Assembly: GCA_934573855.1 (NCBI GenBank)
Contig: CAKTMF010000005.1
Coordinates: 62,001-126,000, forward strand
Direction: 5' to 3'
Source: an uncultured Oscillospiraceae bacterium
GTDB taxonomy: Bacteria > Bacillota > Clostridia > Oscillospirales > Oscillospiraceae
Length of the DNA stretch: 64,000 nt
The notes below the pieces were generated by a model, which saw only the letters and a list, made by a program, of their open reading frames with translations, made no database searches and was not told the DNA's origin. The position numbers were made by a program, and so were the translations under genes. This document shows, in pieces, positions 16,782-25,912 of the stretch (within the stretch, counting starts at the first letter, position 1; each line of letters starts with the position of its first letter).

Positions 16782-16819
16782 GCTTTTTTACGTTCCTTTT
16801 GGCGATCTTTTTACAGTTT

Positions 16820-16849
16820 ATAATATCATAAAAGAGGTGGAATTTTCAA
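16820..16849 (-). promoter_or_regulatory. Sigma-A promoter for miaB-mutS
   Basis: On the minus strand: TTGAAA (16849-16844), 18-base spacer, TATTAT (16825-16820), about 40 bases before the miaB start. A possible plus-strand -10 for mutL (TATAAT at 16861-16866) is next to it, with no clear -35. Confidence 0.6.
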
Positions 16850-16949
16850 CAGAAATAATGTATAATGAAAAACTCAGGGCGCGACCGCTCTCTCCTTCCG
16901 GGGGAGGAGCGCCGGGTCCGCTCATCAGATCTTACCACGGAGGTATCCC

Positions 16950-18896
16950 ATGCCGGTCATCAACATACTCTCTCCCCATGTGGCGGACATGATAGCCGCC
17001 GGCGAGGTGGTGGAGCGCCCCGCCTCCGTCGTCAAGGAGCTTATGGAAAACTCCTTCGACGCGGGCGCGCGCAGCGTCACCGTCGAGCTGCGGGGCGGGG
17101 GGACAACCTACATACGCGTCACCGACGACGGCTGCGGAATGGCCCCGGAGGACGCGGGCGTCGCCTTCCTGCGCCACGCCACATCCAAGCTTCACGACGA
17201 GCGCGGGCTTGAGGCCATCGGCACGATGGGCTTTCGCGGCGAGGCTCTCGCGGCCATCTCCGCCGTCTCCCATGTGGAGCTTCGCACCCGCCGCCGCGGC
17301 GACGGCGAGGGTACTCTCGTGACGCTCACCGCCGGCGAGATACAGGACATGCTCCCCACGGGCTGCCCGGAGGGGACGACGATGATCGTCCGCGACCTTT
17401 TTTACAACACTCCCGCGAGACTCAAATTCCTCAAGTCCGACCGAAGCGAAGGCTCCGCCTGCGCTCTCGCGGCGCTCCGGTGCGCGCTGGGTCGCCCCGG
17501 TATATCGGTGCGCCTCATAAAGGACGGGAGAGAGGAGTTTTTCTCCCCCGGCGACGGGCGCGAGGACTCCTGCGTCTACGCGCTTTTGGGGCGCGACGCC
17601 GCGTCCTCCATGCTGCACTGCTCCGGAGATATGGACGGGATGAAGCTCTCCGGCTTTGTATCCTCCCCCTCGGCGGGGCGGGGCAACCGCGCCCAGCAGT
17701 ATTTCTACGTCAACGGCCGCTTCATCCGCTCCCAGCTTCTGCAGGCGGCGGTGGAGGGCGCATATAAGAACACTCTCCTCACCGGGCGCTATCCCGCCTG
17801 CGTCCTGTATCTTGAGATAAGCCCCGGCAGCGTGGACGTGAACGTTCATCCCGCCAAGACCGAGGTCAAGTTCAGCGACGAAAAGAGGATATTCGATCTC
17901 GTGTATTACTCGGCGCTCTCCGCGCTTCAGGGCGAGGACCGCACGGCGGAGGTGGAGCTTTCCCCCTCCACGCGGGCGGTATCGCAGCCGGGACAGGAGC
18001 GGTCGAGACCCGCCGCCGCGCAGGAGCGCCCCGCGGCCGTCTCCGCCGCGACGGAGAGTAGCGCCGCCGGCGTGAAGAGCGCCGCGCCCGTCCGCGAGAG
18101 CGCCGCCGCGCCGGTGTACGCCCCGCCCGTTCCCTATGCCGCGGGTGCGAAGCCCGGTCCGGGCGCGCTCGGCAGCTATGACATGCCGTATCAGACGCGC
18201 ATGGAGCTTCCTCTTCGACAAAATACGACGCCTTCCGAGCCGGAAAGACCCGTTTCGATGCCTTCACACACGGCCCCAGATATAAAGGCTGTGGAAAAAC
18301 CTGTTCAAAATGTTGAAAGCTCGCCCGTACCCGACCACAAGATAGTGGGTGAGGCGCTGAAAACCTACATCATCGTGGAGCTTGACGAGGAGCTTATACT
18401 CATCGACAAGCACGCCGCGCACGAGCGCATGATATTCGACCGGCTCAAGGCGCAGGACAGGGAGGTGATGGCACAGACGCTGCTCGCCCCCGCAGCGCTG
18501 AAGCTGTCCGACGCGGACAGGGAGCTGCTGGAGCAAAACGGCGAGCTGCTGTGCGAGCTGGGCTTTGAGATAGAGCCGATAGGCGAGCGCGACTACGTTG
18601 TCCGCGCCGTCCCGGCGGACATGGCGCCCTCCGACGCTGCCGCCGCCGTGGAGGAGATATGCGAAAAGCTCCGCCGCGGCAAAAGCGTGGACCCGAAGGC
18701 CGCGCGCGACGAGATACTCCACACCGTGGCCTGCAAGGCCGCCATCAAGGCCGGCTGGGACACCGACAGGCGAGAGCTTGAGCGGGTGGTCGACGCGGTG
18801 CTGAGCGGCCGGGTAAAATACTGCCCCCACGGCCGCCCCGTTTCCGTCACCGTTACCCGCCGCGAGCTGGACAAGATGTTCAAGCGTATCGTGTGA
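16950..18896 (+). CDS. mutL: DNA mismatch repair protein MutL
   Basis: A 648-residue MutL. GHKL ATPase N-terminus: VVKELMENSFDAGA (Mg-binding Asn), DDGCGM, TMGFRGEALAAISAV, ATP lid and GTT-like loops. A Pro/Ala/Ser-rich linker (about residues 320-440) joins the C-terminal endonuclease/dimerisation domain, whose motifs are IDKHAAHERMIFD (family DQHAxxExxxxE; here Lys replaces Gln and Asp replaces the last Glu), ACKAAIKAG and CPHGRPVSV. The endonuclease metal site is therefore conservatively altered but probably functional. GGAGG precedes the ATG. It acts with MutS, encoded divergently upstream, and is followed by miaA, the classical mutL-miaA-hfq order. Confidence 0.96.
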   Translation: MPVINILSPHVADMIAAGEVVERPASVVKELMENSFDAGARSVTVELRGGGTTYIRVTDDGCGMAPEDAGVAFLRHATSKLHDERGLEAIGTMGFRGEALAAISAVSHVELRTRRRGDGEGTLVTLTAGEIQDMLPTGCPEGTTMIVRDLFYNTPARLKFLKSDRSEGSACALAALRCALGRPGISVRLIKDGREEFFSPGDGREDSCVYALLGRDAASSMLHCSGDMDGMKLSGFVSSPSAGRGNRAQQYFYVNGRFIRSQLLQAAVEGAYKNTLLTGRYPACVLYLEISPGSVDVNVHPAKTEVKFSDEKRIFDLVYYSALSALQGEDRTAEVELSPSTRAVSQPGQERSRPAAAQERPAAVSAATESSAAGVKSAAPVRESAAAPVYAPPVPYAAGAKPGPGALGSYDMPYQTRMELPLRQNTTPSEPERPVSMPSHTAPDIKAVEKPVQNVESSPVPDHKIVGEALKTYIIVELDEELILIDKHAAHERMIFDRLKAQDREVMAQTLLAPAALKLSDADRELLEQNGELLCELGFEIEPIGERDYVVRAVPADMAPSDAAAAVEEICEKLRRGKSVDPKAARDEILHTVACKAAIKAGWDTDRRELERVVDAVLSGRVKYCPHGRPVSVTVTRRELDKMFKRIV

Positions 18897-19011
18897 CGGG
18901 CCGAGCCGGAGCTGCCGCCGCAGGCGACCGATGAGGGACAGATACGTCCGCCTTCTCCGCGCTTCCAAAAATTGCTTTATCACCTATACTTGTTGATCTC
19001 AGGACTGTTTT

Positions 19012-19956
19012 ATGGCTGAAAAGGTTATCGTTGTCGCGGGTCCTACCGCCTCGGGCAAGACCGCCCTGGGCATTGAGCTTGCGAAAAAATTTAACGGCGA
19101 GATAGTCTCGGCGGACTCCATGCAGATATACCGCTCCATGGATATCGGCACCGCCAAGGCCACCCCTGCCGAGCGCGCCGCGGTCCCCCACCACATGCTC
19201 GACGTGATCGAGCCGTGGGAGGATTACTCCGTCGCGCGCTATGTCGAGGATGCCGCCGCCTGCTGCGAGGATATACTTCGCCGGGGAAAGCTGCCGGTCA
19301 TTGTGGGCGGCACGGGGCTTTATATCGACTCGCTCGTCTCCGGGCGCGATTTCGCGCAAACGCAGGAGGACAAGACCCTCCGCGAGGAGCTCAACGCCGA
19401 ATACGACCGCGCGGGCGGGGAAGAAATGCTCCGCCGCCTCGCCGCCGTCGACCCCGAGCGCGCCGCGAAGCTGCACCCCTCGGATAAGCGGAGGATCGTC
19501 CGTGCGCTCGAAATATACAGGCTCACCGGCATGACCATCACCGCGCACGACGAGCTGACCCGCGCCCTGCCGCCGCGCTACGAGGCGGCGCGGATAATTC
19601 TCGGCTACGCGGAGCGCTCCGCCCTCTACGAGCGCATTGACGCGCGCGTGGACGCGATGGTCGGTGAGGGGCTTTTTGCCGAGGTGGAGGCGCTTTTGGC
19701 CTCCGGGCTTTCGGCGGACTGCACCGCAATGCAGGCCATCGGCTATAAGGAGCCTGCCGCCGCGCTGCGGGGCGAGATGAGCCGCGAGGAGGCCGTCGGC
19801 CTCATCAAGCGGCAGAGCCGCCGCTACGCCAAGCGCCAGCTGACATGGTTCTCACGCGCGGAGAACGCGCTGCGCATAGAGTGGGATAAAACTCCCGACT
19901 TTGAAGCGGCGCTCCGTCTTTCGACAAAATTCCTGCACTCCTTCGGTATATCATAA
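19012..19956 (+). CDS. miaA: tRNA dimethylallyltransferase MiaA
   Basis: A 314-residue MiaA. P-loop VAGPTASGKTALG at residues 6-18, then VSADSMQIYRSMDIGTAKAT with the tRNA/DMAPP binding residues, VPHHMLDVIEP, VGGTGLYIDSL and QAIGYKE near the C-terminus; RRYAKRQLTWFSR closes the conserved core. It transfers the dimethylallyl group to A37 of tRNAs reading UNN codons, making the substrate of MiaB. AGGA stands about eight bases ahead of the ATG. Hfq follows 109 bases downstream, as in many bacteria. Confidence 0.96.
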   Translation: MAEKVIVVAGPTASGKTALGIELAKKFNGEIVSADSMQIYRSMDIGTAKATPAERAAVPHHMLDVIEPWEDYSVARYVEDAAACCEDILRRGKLPVIVGGTGLYIDSLVSGRDFAQTQEDKTLREELNAEYDRAGGEEMLRRLAAVDPERAAKLHPSDKRRIVRALEIYRLTGMTITAHDELTRALPPRYEAARIILGYAERSALYERIDARVDAMVGEGLFAEVEALLASGLSADCTAMQAIGYKEPAAALRGEMSREEAVGLIKRQSRRYAKRQLTWFSRAENALRIEWDKTPDFEAALRLSTKFLHSFGIS

Positions 19957-20065
19957 GGCCGCGGGCCGGAAGGCAGGCTCCGATATCCGGTGTCTGCTCA
20001 CGGCGCGGATACTTTATGACGGGGCGGCGGGAAAGGCCGCTCCGCAGAAAAAGGAGTTGGCTGAA

Positions 20066-20293
20066 ATGCAGAAAACGCAGAATCTCCAGGATATCTTCCT
20101 CAATCAGGTGCGGCGGGACCGTTCCGTCGTGACCATGTTCCTCATGAACGGCTTCCAGCTTCACGGCATAGTCCGGGGCTTTGACGGCTTCACCGTGGTG
20201 CTGGAGTCCGACGGGAAGCAGCAGCTTATCTACAAGCATGCGATCTCCACCGTCGTTCCGCCGAAGGCCGTGGAGCTTGAGCCGGATACATAA
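20066..20293 (+). CDS. hfq: RNA chaperone Hfq
   Basis: A 75-residue Hfq. An in-frame upstream extension is possible, but the ATG at 20066 has AAGGAG in front and gives the canonical N-terminus MQKTQNLQDIFLNQVRRDR. Sm1 motif VTMFLMNGFQLHGIVRGFD and Sm2 motif LIYKHAISTVVP are complete. The protein forms hexamers that pair small RNAs with mRNAs. It ends directly at the GTG start of the next gene (20294), so the two are translationally coupled. Confidence 0.96.
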   Translation: MQKTQNLQDIFLNQVRRDRSVVTMFLMNGFQLHGIVRGFDGFTVVLESDGKQQLIYKHAISTVVPPKAVELEPDT

Positions 20294-20914
20294 GTGGACA
20301 GGAGTCCGTTCTTCATGTCCGCGGTGGCGGCGGTGCTGTTCTTCGCGGCCTGCGCGTATCTGGGCGCGGCGCTCTTTCTGAGACCGGCGGCCGCCCCGGA
20401 GGCGGAGACCGTCCCGGCCGTTTCGAGCCGGGGGACGCTCATCCGGGGTATCGCCGTGCGCACGGAGCTGGCGCTTGACGCCTCCGCGGACTGCTCGGGA
20501 CTTGAGGACGCACGGCGCGTGAGCGCCGCGTCCCTTGCCGCGAGGGGACTTTTCGACGGCTCGGCGGTGTATTTCGACAGCTGCGACGGCTACGAGGCGC
20601 TCAGCCCCGAAATGCTCGACGGCCTCACCCCCGAAAGCCTTGACGGCATTATGGCCGCGCAGCCCGCGGAAAACCCCGGCGGACGGCTCGTCACGGAGCG
20701 GGATTGGTACATCGCCGCCTACGCGGACGCGGCGCTCCCGGAGAGCGGGCGCGTGCGCTTTCGGCCCGACGGGATGAGCGGCTCGCTCAGCGCGGAGATA
20801 GTCTCCTCCGCAGCGGAGGGCGGACGCTTCACGGTGCTTCTCCGCCTGACCGACGGCGGCGAGGCGGCGCTGAGGCTGAGGATGGTGTCGGGCGAGATCG
20901 CCGCGGCCGGGTGA
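20294..20914 (+). CDS. Membrane-anchored protein resembling HlyD-like adaptors, unknown function
   Basis: A 206-residue protein whose GTG start follows the hfq stop with no gap. One N-terminal membrane helix (MSAVAAVLFFAACAYLGAALFL, residues ~8-29) is followed by an extracytoplasmic region. The segment GGRLVTERDWYIAAYADAALPESGRVRFRPDG and the short beta-rich tail resemble the membrane-fusion-protein-like (HlyD family) genes often found next to yggS and sepF in Oscillospirales; this similarity is from memory and only moderate. It is shorter than true adaptors and lacks an obvious lipoyl hairpin pair. No transporter is adjacent. It could be an envelope or division-associated protein. Confidence 0.6.
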   Translation: MDRSPFFMSAVAAVLFFAACAYLGAALFLRPAAAPEAETVPAVSSRGTLIRGIAVRTELALDASADCSGLEDARRVSAASLAARGLFDGSAVYFDSCDGYEALSPEMLDGLTPESLDGIMAAQPAENPGGRLVTERDWYIAAYADAALPESGRVRFRPDGMSGSLSAEIVSSAAEGGRFTVLLRLTDGGEAALRLRMVSGEIAAAG

Positions 20915-20939
20915 ATTTGAAAACCGCGGCCGCATGACC

Positions 20940-20967
20940 TTGACATTACTTTGCTTACACACAGAAT
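20940..20967 (+). promoter_or_regulatory. Promoter ahead of yggS-sepF
   Basis: A perfect TTGACA (20940-20945), 16 bases, then CAGAAT (20962-20967, 4 of 6 consensus). It lies about 30 bases before the yggS start and likely drives yggS-sepF-divIVA. Confidence 0.5.
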
Positions 20968-20998
20968 TTACATACAGATCCGTTTCAGAGGGAAAAAT

Positions 20999-21700
20999 AT
21001 GAGCATTACAGAAAATGTACACGCCGTGCGCGCAAATATCGCAAGGGCGGCGGCAGAGGCGGGGCGCGACGGCAGCGATATCCTGCTCCTCGCCGCGTCG
21101 AAAATGAACGACGCCGGCCGCGTCCGCGAGGCGATAGCCGCCGGAGTGGATATCTGCGGCGAAAACCGCGTGCAGGAAATGCTGGAAAAAAATGCACAGG
21201 GAGCGTATGCCGGCGTTCCGCTGCATTTTATCGGCCATTTGCAGAAAAATAAAGTCAATAAGGTCGTCGGCCTCGCCGAGCTTATCCACGGCGTGGACAC
21301 GCTCGCGCTCATGGACGAGCTCGACCGCGCCGCCGCCCGCAAGGGCGTAGTGCAGGACATCCTGCTTGAGGTGAACGCGGCGGGCGAGGAGTCAAAGTCC
21401 GGTTTTTCCCCGGATGAGGTCGCCTCCGCGGCGGCTCACGCGGCCCTGCTCGGGTCGATAAGGGTGCGCGGATTGATGGCGATACCCCCGATTTGCCTCT
21501 CCGGCGAAGAAAATCGGCCATACTTTACACTTATGTCACAGCTTTTTATTGACAATGGCCGAAAAAAATACGATAATGTACGCATGGATTTTTTATCTAT
21601 GGGCATGAGCGGCGATTACATGACCGCCATCTCCTGCGGTGCCAACATGGTAAGAGTAGGCTCCGCCATTTTTGGCGCGCGCGTTTACCCTGCACGGTAA
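20999..21700 (+). CDS. yggS: YggS family PLP homeostasis protein
   Basis: A 233-residue single-domain PLP-binding protein (YggS/YlmE/PLPBP family); ATG at 20999 with GAGGG ahead gives the proper N-terminus MSITENVHAVRANIARAAAEAG, and an upstream in-frame extension is rejected. The PLP lysine is in LLLAASKMNDAGRV, followed by CGENRVQEMLEK, LHFIGHLQKNKVNKVVG, GVDTLALMDEL, and the phosphate-binding FLSMGMSGDYMTAISCGANMVRVGSAIFG. It buffers PLP and amino-acid pools rather than catalysing a known reaction. The position just before sepF is the Firmicutes ylmE-ylmF order. Confidence 0.95.
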   Translation: MSITENVHAVRANIARAAAEAGRDGSDILLLAASKMNDAGRVREAIAAGVDICGENRVQEMLEKNAQGAYAGVPLHFIGHLQKNKVNKVVGLAELIHGVDTLALMDELDRAAARKGVVQDILLEVNAAGEESKSGFSPDEVASAAAHAALLGSIRVRGLMAIPPICLSGEENRPYFTLMSQLFIDNGRKKYDNVRMDFLSMGMSGDYMTAISCGANMVRVGSAIFGARVYPAR

Positions 21701-21730
21701 CACCAGCAATCACTCATTGGAGGCAGAACC

Positions 21731-22291
21731 ATGGGTTTCATGGATGAACTCAAAAAACTGACCCAGCCCTACGACGAGGACGACGATTTCTTCGACGGCG
21801 CGGACAAGCCCAGACCCTCCGCTCCCGGTCCCGTCAGCAGCGCGCAGGCGGAATTTGAAAACGCCTTCGGCGCGGCCGGTACCCCATCCGCTCCCGAACC
21901 CGCCCCGCGCAAGAGCGCGGAGAGCGCGTCACAGGACAGCGCGGGGAGCATCTTCGGAAACCTCGGCTCAAAGAAGCCCCGCGCCCCGCGCGAGCGCACG
22001 GTGAGCTTCGGCGGCAGCGAATCGCAGGTCATACTCTTCAGCCCGAAGAGCTTTGACGACGCGAAGGACCTTGTCGGCTACCTCCAGATGCGCCGCAGCG
22101 TCGTGATGACGCTCGAGGGGCTGCCCACGGATCAGGCGCGGCGCATGCTCGACCTCTGCTCCGGCGTCGCTCTGGCGCTCCAGGGCAAGATAACCCCGGT
22201 CTCCGCAAAGACCTTCTTCGTCACCCCCGTCAATGTCGATATAGTCGGCTCTCAGGCCTCCCAGCTCGAGAGCGACGGGCAGTATTTCTGA
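21731..22291 (+). CDS. sepF: Cell division protein SepF
   Basis: A 186-residue SepF. N-terminal amphipathic membrane-targeting helix (MGFMDELKKL), an acidic and proline-rich linker (residues ~12-90), and the compact SepF domain from about residue 95: VILFSPKSFDDAKDLVGYLQMRRSVVMTLEGLP ... RMLDLCSGVALALQGKITPVSAKTFFVTP. It polymerises into rings that tether FtsZ to the membrane. GGAGG precedes the ATG; it follows yggS by 30 bases. Confidence 0.94.
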   Translation: MGFMDELKKLTQPYDEDDDFFDGADKPRPSAPGPVSSAQAEFENAFGAAGTPSAPEPAPRKSAESASQDSAGSIFGNLGSKKPRAPRERTVSFGGSESQVILFSPKSFDDAKDLVGYLQMRRSVVMTLEGLPTDQARRMLDLCSGVALALQGKITPVSAKTFFVTPVNVDIVGSQASQLESDGQYF

Positions 22292-22318
22292 ATATAAAGA
22301 TTTGAAAGGTGGATAAAT

Positions 22319-22954
22319 ATGATCACAGCTCAGGATATTCGTGAAAAGGGCTTTGAAAGAGCCAAGTTCGGCGGCTACGATATGGACGCCGTTGACGACT
22401 TCCTCGAAGAGATCGCCGACAGCATCGGCGTGCTTCAGAAGGAGAACGCCTCTCTTCAGAAGGAAAAGACCGAGATGGCCAAGAAAATGAAGGTCCTTGT
22501 CGACAAGATCAACGAGTACCGTGCAAACGAAGAGGCTCTCAACCTTGCGGTCCTCTCCGCGCAGAAGCTGGCCGTTCAGATCGAGAGCGACGCGCGCGCA
22601 CGCGCCAACGCCATGCTCGCCGACGCCGACAAGAAGGTCAAGGCAAAGGTCGGCTCCATCGAGGAGCAGACCATCGCGCAGGAGAAGCGCCTCGCCGACG
22701 CGAAGGCCGCCACCTCCAAGTTCTTTGAGGGCGTCCGCGCATTGTGCAACACCCAGCTCAAGAACATAGACGCTATCAGCAGCGGCATAATTCCCCAGCC
22801 GGAGGCCACCAAAAAGGCCGCCGGCAAAAAGGCTGTCGAGGAAAAGCCCGCTGACGTCCCCGCCGCACGAATACAGGGCGATGACGACGTAAAAATAGCC
22901 GCGCCTGCCGTGGAAGCCCCCCAGGCAGACATCCAGTTCGACCTTTTTAACTGA
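22319..22954 (+). CDS. DivIVA-domain protein
   Basis: A 211-residue coiled-coil protein. Residues 1-35 (MITAQDIREKGFERAKFGGYDMDAVDDFLEEIAD) are the DivIVA N-terminal membrane-curvature domain, followed by a long coiled coil (residues ~40-150) and an Ala/Pro-rich tail ending QFDLFN. DivIVA proteins mark cell poles and division sites. AAAGGTGG stands ahead of the ATG and the gene follows sepF by 27 bases, as in the ylm-div cluster of Firmicutes. The usual ylmG and ylmH genes are absent between sepF and divIVA. Confidence 0.9.
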   Translation: MITAQDIREKGFERAKFGGYDMDAVDDFLEEIADSIGVLQKENASLQKEKTEMAKKMKVLVDKINEYRANEEALNLAVLSAQKLAVQIESDARARANAMLADADKKVKAKVGSIEEQTIAQEKRLADAKAATSKFFEGVRALCNTQLKNIDAISSGIIPQPEATKKAAGKKAVEEKPADVPAARIQGDDDVKIAAPAVEAPQADIQFDLFN

Positions 22955-23113
22955 CGGCTCATGCCGCCGTCCCGCGGGGCGGGACATTTCCGCGGAGCTT
23001 TTCGGGGCGGGCGCAGCTTGCGTTTCGCCCCGTTGGTATGTTAATAATAGATTTATTTATCTGCCAACGGGCTGCCGCATATATTTCACCCATACAAAAC
23101 AGGAGATAAAGAT
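22955..23113 (+). other. Structured divIVA-ileS intergenic region (no T-box seen)
   Basis: Two hairpins can be drawn: CGGGGCG...CGCCCCG (about 23004-23034) and CCCGTTGG...CCAACGGG (about 23031-23072) enclosing an AT-rich loop that contains a possible promoter-like TTGGTA. I looked for the T-box antiterminator sequence (AGGGTGGNACCGCG) expected for many Firmicutes ileS genes and did not find it; the leader is also too short. Function of the hairpins is unknown. Confidence 0.4.
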
Positions 23114-25912
23114 ATGTCACAGGATTTCAACTCTACCTTAAATCTGCCGAAAACCGACTTTCCCATGCGCGCGAGCCTGCCCAAGCGCGAGCCTGAAATG
23201 CTCAAAAACTGGGAAGAGATGGATATATATAACGAAATGCTCAAAAAGAACGAGGGCCATCCCCGTTTCTCCCTGCACGACGGCCCTCCGTTCTCCAACG
23301 GCAACATCCACATGGGCCACGCGCTCAACAAGTCCATCAAGGACTTCATCGTCCGCTCCTACGCCATGCGCGGATACTATACGCCCTACATTCCCGGCTG
23401 GGACAACCACGGCATGCCCATCGAGAGCGCCATCATCAAGGAGCAGAAGCTCAACCACAAGGCCATGAGCGTCGCGGACTTCCGCTCCGCGTGCGAGGCC
23501 TATGCGAGAAAGTACGTCGGTATCCAGCGCGAGGGCTTCAAGCGTCTCGGCGTCATCGGCGACTGGGAACACCCCTACTACACCATGAACAAGGGCTTTG
23601 AGGCCGACGAGATCCGTATCTTCGGCAAGATGTACCGGAACGGCCACATCTACAAGGGACTCAAGCCCGTCTACTGGTGCGCCAAGGACGAGACCGCGCT
23701 TGCCGAGGCGGAGATCGAGTATCAGGACGACCCCTGCACCACCGTGTATGTGAAGTTCCCCATGTTCGACCATCAGGGCAAGCTCTCCCACCTCGACACC
23801 TCCAAGCTCTATTTCGTCATCTGGACGACCACCATCTGGACGCTGCCCGGCAACCTCGCCATCGCCCTTCACCCGGACGAGCAGTACTCCATCGTCAAGG
23901 CTCCCAACGGCGAAATGTACATCATGGCCGACGCCCTCACCGCCAAGGTCATGAAGATCGGCGGCTTCGACTCCTACGAGCTCGTGGAGTCCCACCCCGG
24001 CTCCTTCTATGAAAATATGCTGGCAAAGCACCCCTTCCTTGACAAGACCTCCCGTCTGGTGCTTGCCGATTACGTCACCATGGATTCCGGTACCGGCTGC
24101 GTCCACACCGCTCCCGGCTTCGGCGCGGACGACTACCAGACCTGCATGCGCTACGGCATGGAGATGGTCGTTCCCGTGGACGATCAGGGCCGTCACACCG
24201 ACTACGCCGGCAAGTACGCCGGACTCAAGACCGACGAATCCAACCCCATCATCCTCGCCGACATGAAGGAGGCCGGTTCCCTCTTCGCCTCCGAGGAGAT
24301 CGTCCACAGCTATCCTCACTGCTGGCGCTGCAAGAGTCCCATCATCTTCCGCGCTACGCCCCAGTGGTTCTGCTCCGTCGACTCCTTCAAGGAGGACGCC
24401 GTCAAGGCCTGCGAGGACGTCCGCTGGCTGCCCGCGTGGGGCAAGGACCGCATGGCCGCCATGATCCGCGAGCGCGCCGACTGGTGTATCTCCCGTCAGC
24501 GCCGCTGGGGTCTGCCCATCCCGGTGTTCTACTGCGATGACTGCCACAAGAGCGTCTGCACCGAGGAGAGCATAGAGGCCGTCGCCTCGCTCTTTGAGGA
24601 AAAGGGAAGCAACGCGTGGTTCGACATGGAGGCCGAAGAAATCCTTCCCGCCGGCTTCAAATGCCCGCACTGCGGCGGCACCCACTTCACCAAGGAGACC
24701 GACACGCTCGACGGCTGGTTCGACTCCGGCTCCACCCACTATGCCGCGATGAAGCGCGACCAGGGCTTCTGGCCCGCCGACATGTACATGGAGGGCGGAG
24801 ACCAGTACCGCGGCTGGTTCCAGTCCTCTCTGCTGGTGGCCGTCGGCGCGCTGGGTATGGGCGCTCCCTACAGGGAATGCCTCACCCACGGCTGGACCGT
24901 TGACGGCGAGGGCAAGGCAATGCACAAGTCCCTCGGCAACGGCGTAGACCCCGCCGAGATGATAAAGGAATTCGGCGCGGACATCGTCCGTCTCTGGGCC
25001 GGCTCCGCCGATTATCACGTCGACGTGCGCTGCTCCAAGGAGATATTCAAGCAGCTCAGCCAGAACTATCTCAAGTTCCGCAATACCGCCCGCTACTGCC
25101 TCGGCAACCTCGACGGCTTCGACGCGGACGACCTCGTAAAGCCCGAGGATATGGAGGAGCTTGACCGCTGGGCGATCACCAAGCTCAACGCCCTTATCGA
25201 AAAGGTGGACGAGGCATACAATAACTACGAGTTCCATGTAGTCTCCCACGCCATCAACGACTTCTGCGTGGTGGAGCTTTCGAGCTTCTACCTCGACATC
25301 ATCAAGGACCGCCTCTACTGCGAGGACAAGAACGGCCTCAAGCGCCGCAGCGCACAGACCGCCCTCTACCTCATCCTCGACAGCATGGCGAAGATGTTCG
25401 CGCCCATTCTCGCCTTCACCTGCGACGAGATCTGGCTCTCCATGCCCCACCGCGAGGGCGACGACAAGCGCAACATCGTCCTCAACGTCATGAACAAGCC
25501 CTTTGCCGAGTACGCGCTCGACGCGGACGAGATGGCGAAGTGGGACAAGCTCATCGCGCTTCGCGGCGACGTGAACGGCGTTCTTGAGTCCGCCCGTGCG
25601 AGCAAGCGTATCGGCAAGCCTCTCGAGGCTGCCGTCACCCTCCGCGCCGGCAGCGAAGAGGCTAAGGCCCTTGTCGGGTCCGTCTCCGACATGAACCTCT
25701 CCGAGCTGTTCATCGTCTCCCGCTGCCTCACCTCCGACGATGAGCCTGCCGACGGCGCGGTCGTGGGTCAGGGCGCGAGCGCTCCCGGACTTACCGTCTC
25801 CGTCATCGAGGCCCCCGGCGTGAAATGCCCCCGCTGCTGGATGCACTCCGAGCAGGCCGACCCCGAGACCGGTCTCTGCCCGCGCTGCGCGGCGGTGGTC
25901 GCAGGACTGTGA
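23114..25912 (+). CDS. ileS: Isoleucyl-tRNA synthetase
   Basis: A 932-residue class Ia synthetase. HIGH motif in GPPFSNGNIHMGHALNKSIKD (about residues 58-78), editing domain with GWDNHGMPIE nearby, KMSKS-equivalent in GEGKAMHKSLGNGVDP (His replaces the first Ser), anticodon domain, and a C-terminal zinc site CPRCWMHSEQ...CPRCAAVV with two C-x2-C pairs. It charges tRNA-Ile. AGGAG lies about ten bases before the ATG. Length and zinc tail fit the common bacterial IleS type. Confidence 0.97.
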   Translation: MSQDFNSTLNLPKTDFPMRASLPKREPEMLKNWEEMDIYNEMLKKNEGHPRFSLHDGPPFSNGNIHMGHALNKSIKDFIVRSYAMRGYYTPYIPGWDNHGMPIESAIIKEQKLNHKAMSVADFRSACEAYARKYVGIQREGFKRLGVIGDWEHPYYTMNKGFEADEIRIFGKMYRNGHIYKGLKPVYWCAKDETALAEAEIEYQDDPCTTVYVKFPMFDHQGKLSHLDTSKLYFVIWTTTIWTLPGNLAIALHPDEQYSIVKAPNGEMYIMADALTAKVMKIGGFDSYELVESHPGSFYENMLAKHPFLDKTSRLVLADYVTMDSGTGCVHTAPGFGADDYQTCMRYGMEMVVPVDDQGRHTDYAGKYAGLKTDESNPIILADMKEAGSLFASEEIVHSYPHCWRCKSPIIFRATPQWFCSVDSFKEDAVKACEDVRWLPAWGKDRMAAMIRERADWCISRQRRWGLPIPVFYCDDCHKSVCTEESIEAVASLFEEKGSNAWFDMEAEEILPAGFKCPHCGGTHFTKETDTLDGWFDSGSTHYAAMKRDQGFWPADMYMEGGDQYRGWFQSSLLVAVGALGMGAPYRECLTHGWTVDGEGKAMHKSLGNGVDPAEMIKEFGADIVRLWAGSADYHVDVRCSKEIFKQLSQNYLKFRNTARYCLGNLDGFDADDLVKPEDMEELDRWAITKLNALIEKVDEAYNNYEFHVVSHAINDFCVVELSSFYLDIIKDRLYCEDKNGLKRRSAQTALYLILDSMAKMFAPILAFTCDEIWLSMPHREGDDKRNIVLNVMNKPFAEYALDADEMAKWDKLIALRGDVNGVLESARASKRIGKPLEAAVTLRAGSEEAKALVGSVSDMNLSELFIVSRCLTSDDEPADGAVVGQGASAPGLTVSVIEAPGVKCPRCWMHSEQADPETGLCPRCAAVVAGL

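Noticed and set aside
19901..20065. N-terminal extension of Hfq
   Set aside because: It begins within miaA and lacks a ribosome site; ATG 20066 has AAGGAG and gives the standard protein.
22955..23113. T-box leader for ileS
   Set aside because: No T-box core sequence and the leader is too short; only two simple hairpins are seen.
23138..25846. A 902-residue open frame on the minus strand, antisense to ileS
   Set aside because: High GC with third-position G/C bias makes long antisense frames common; the plus frame is an unmistakable IleS, and the antisense product has no recognisable motif.
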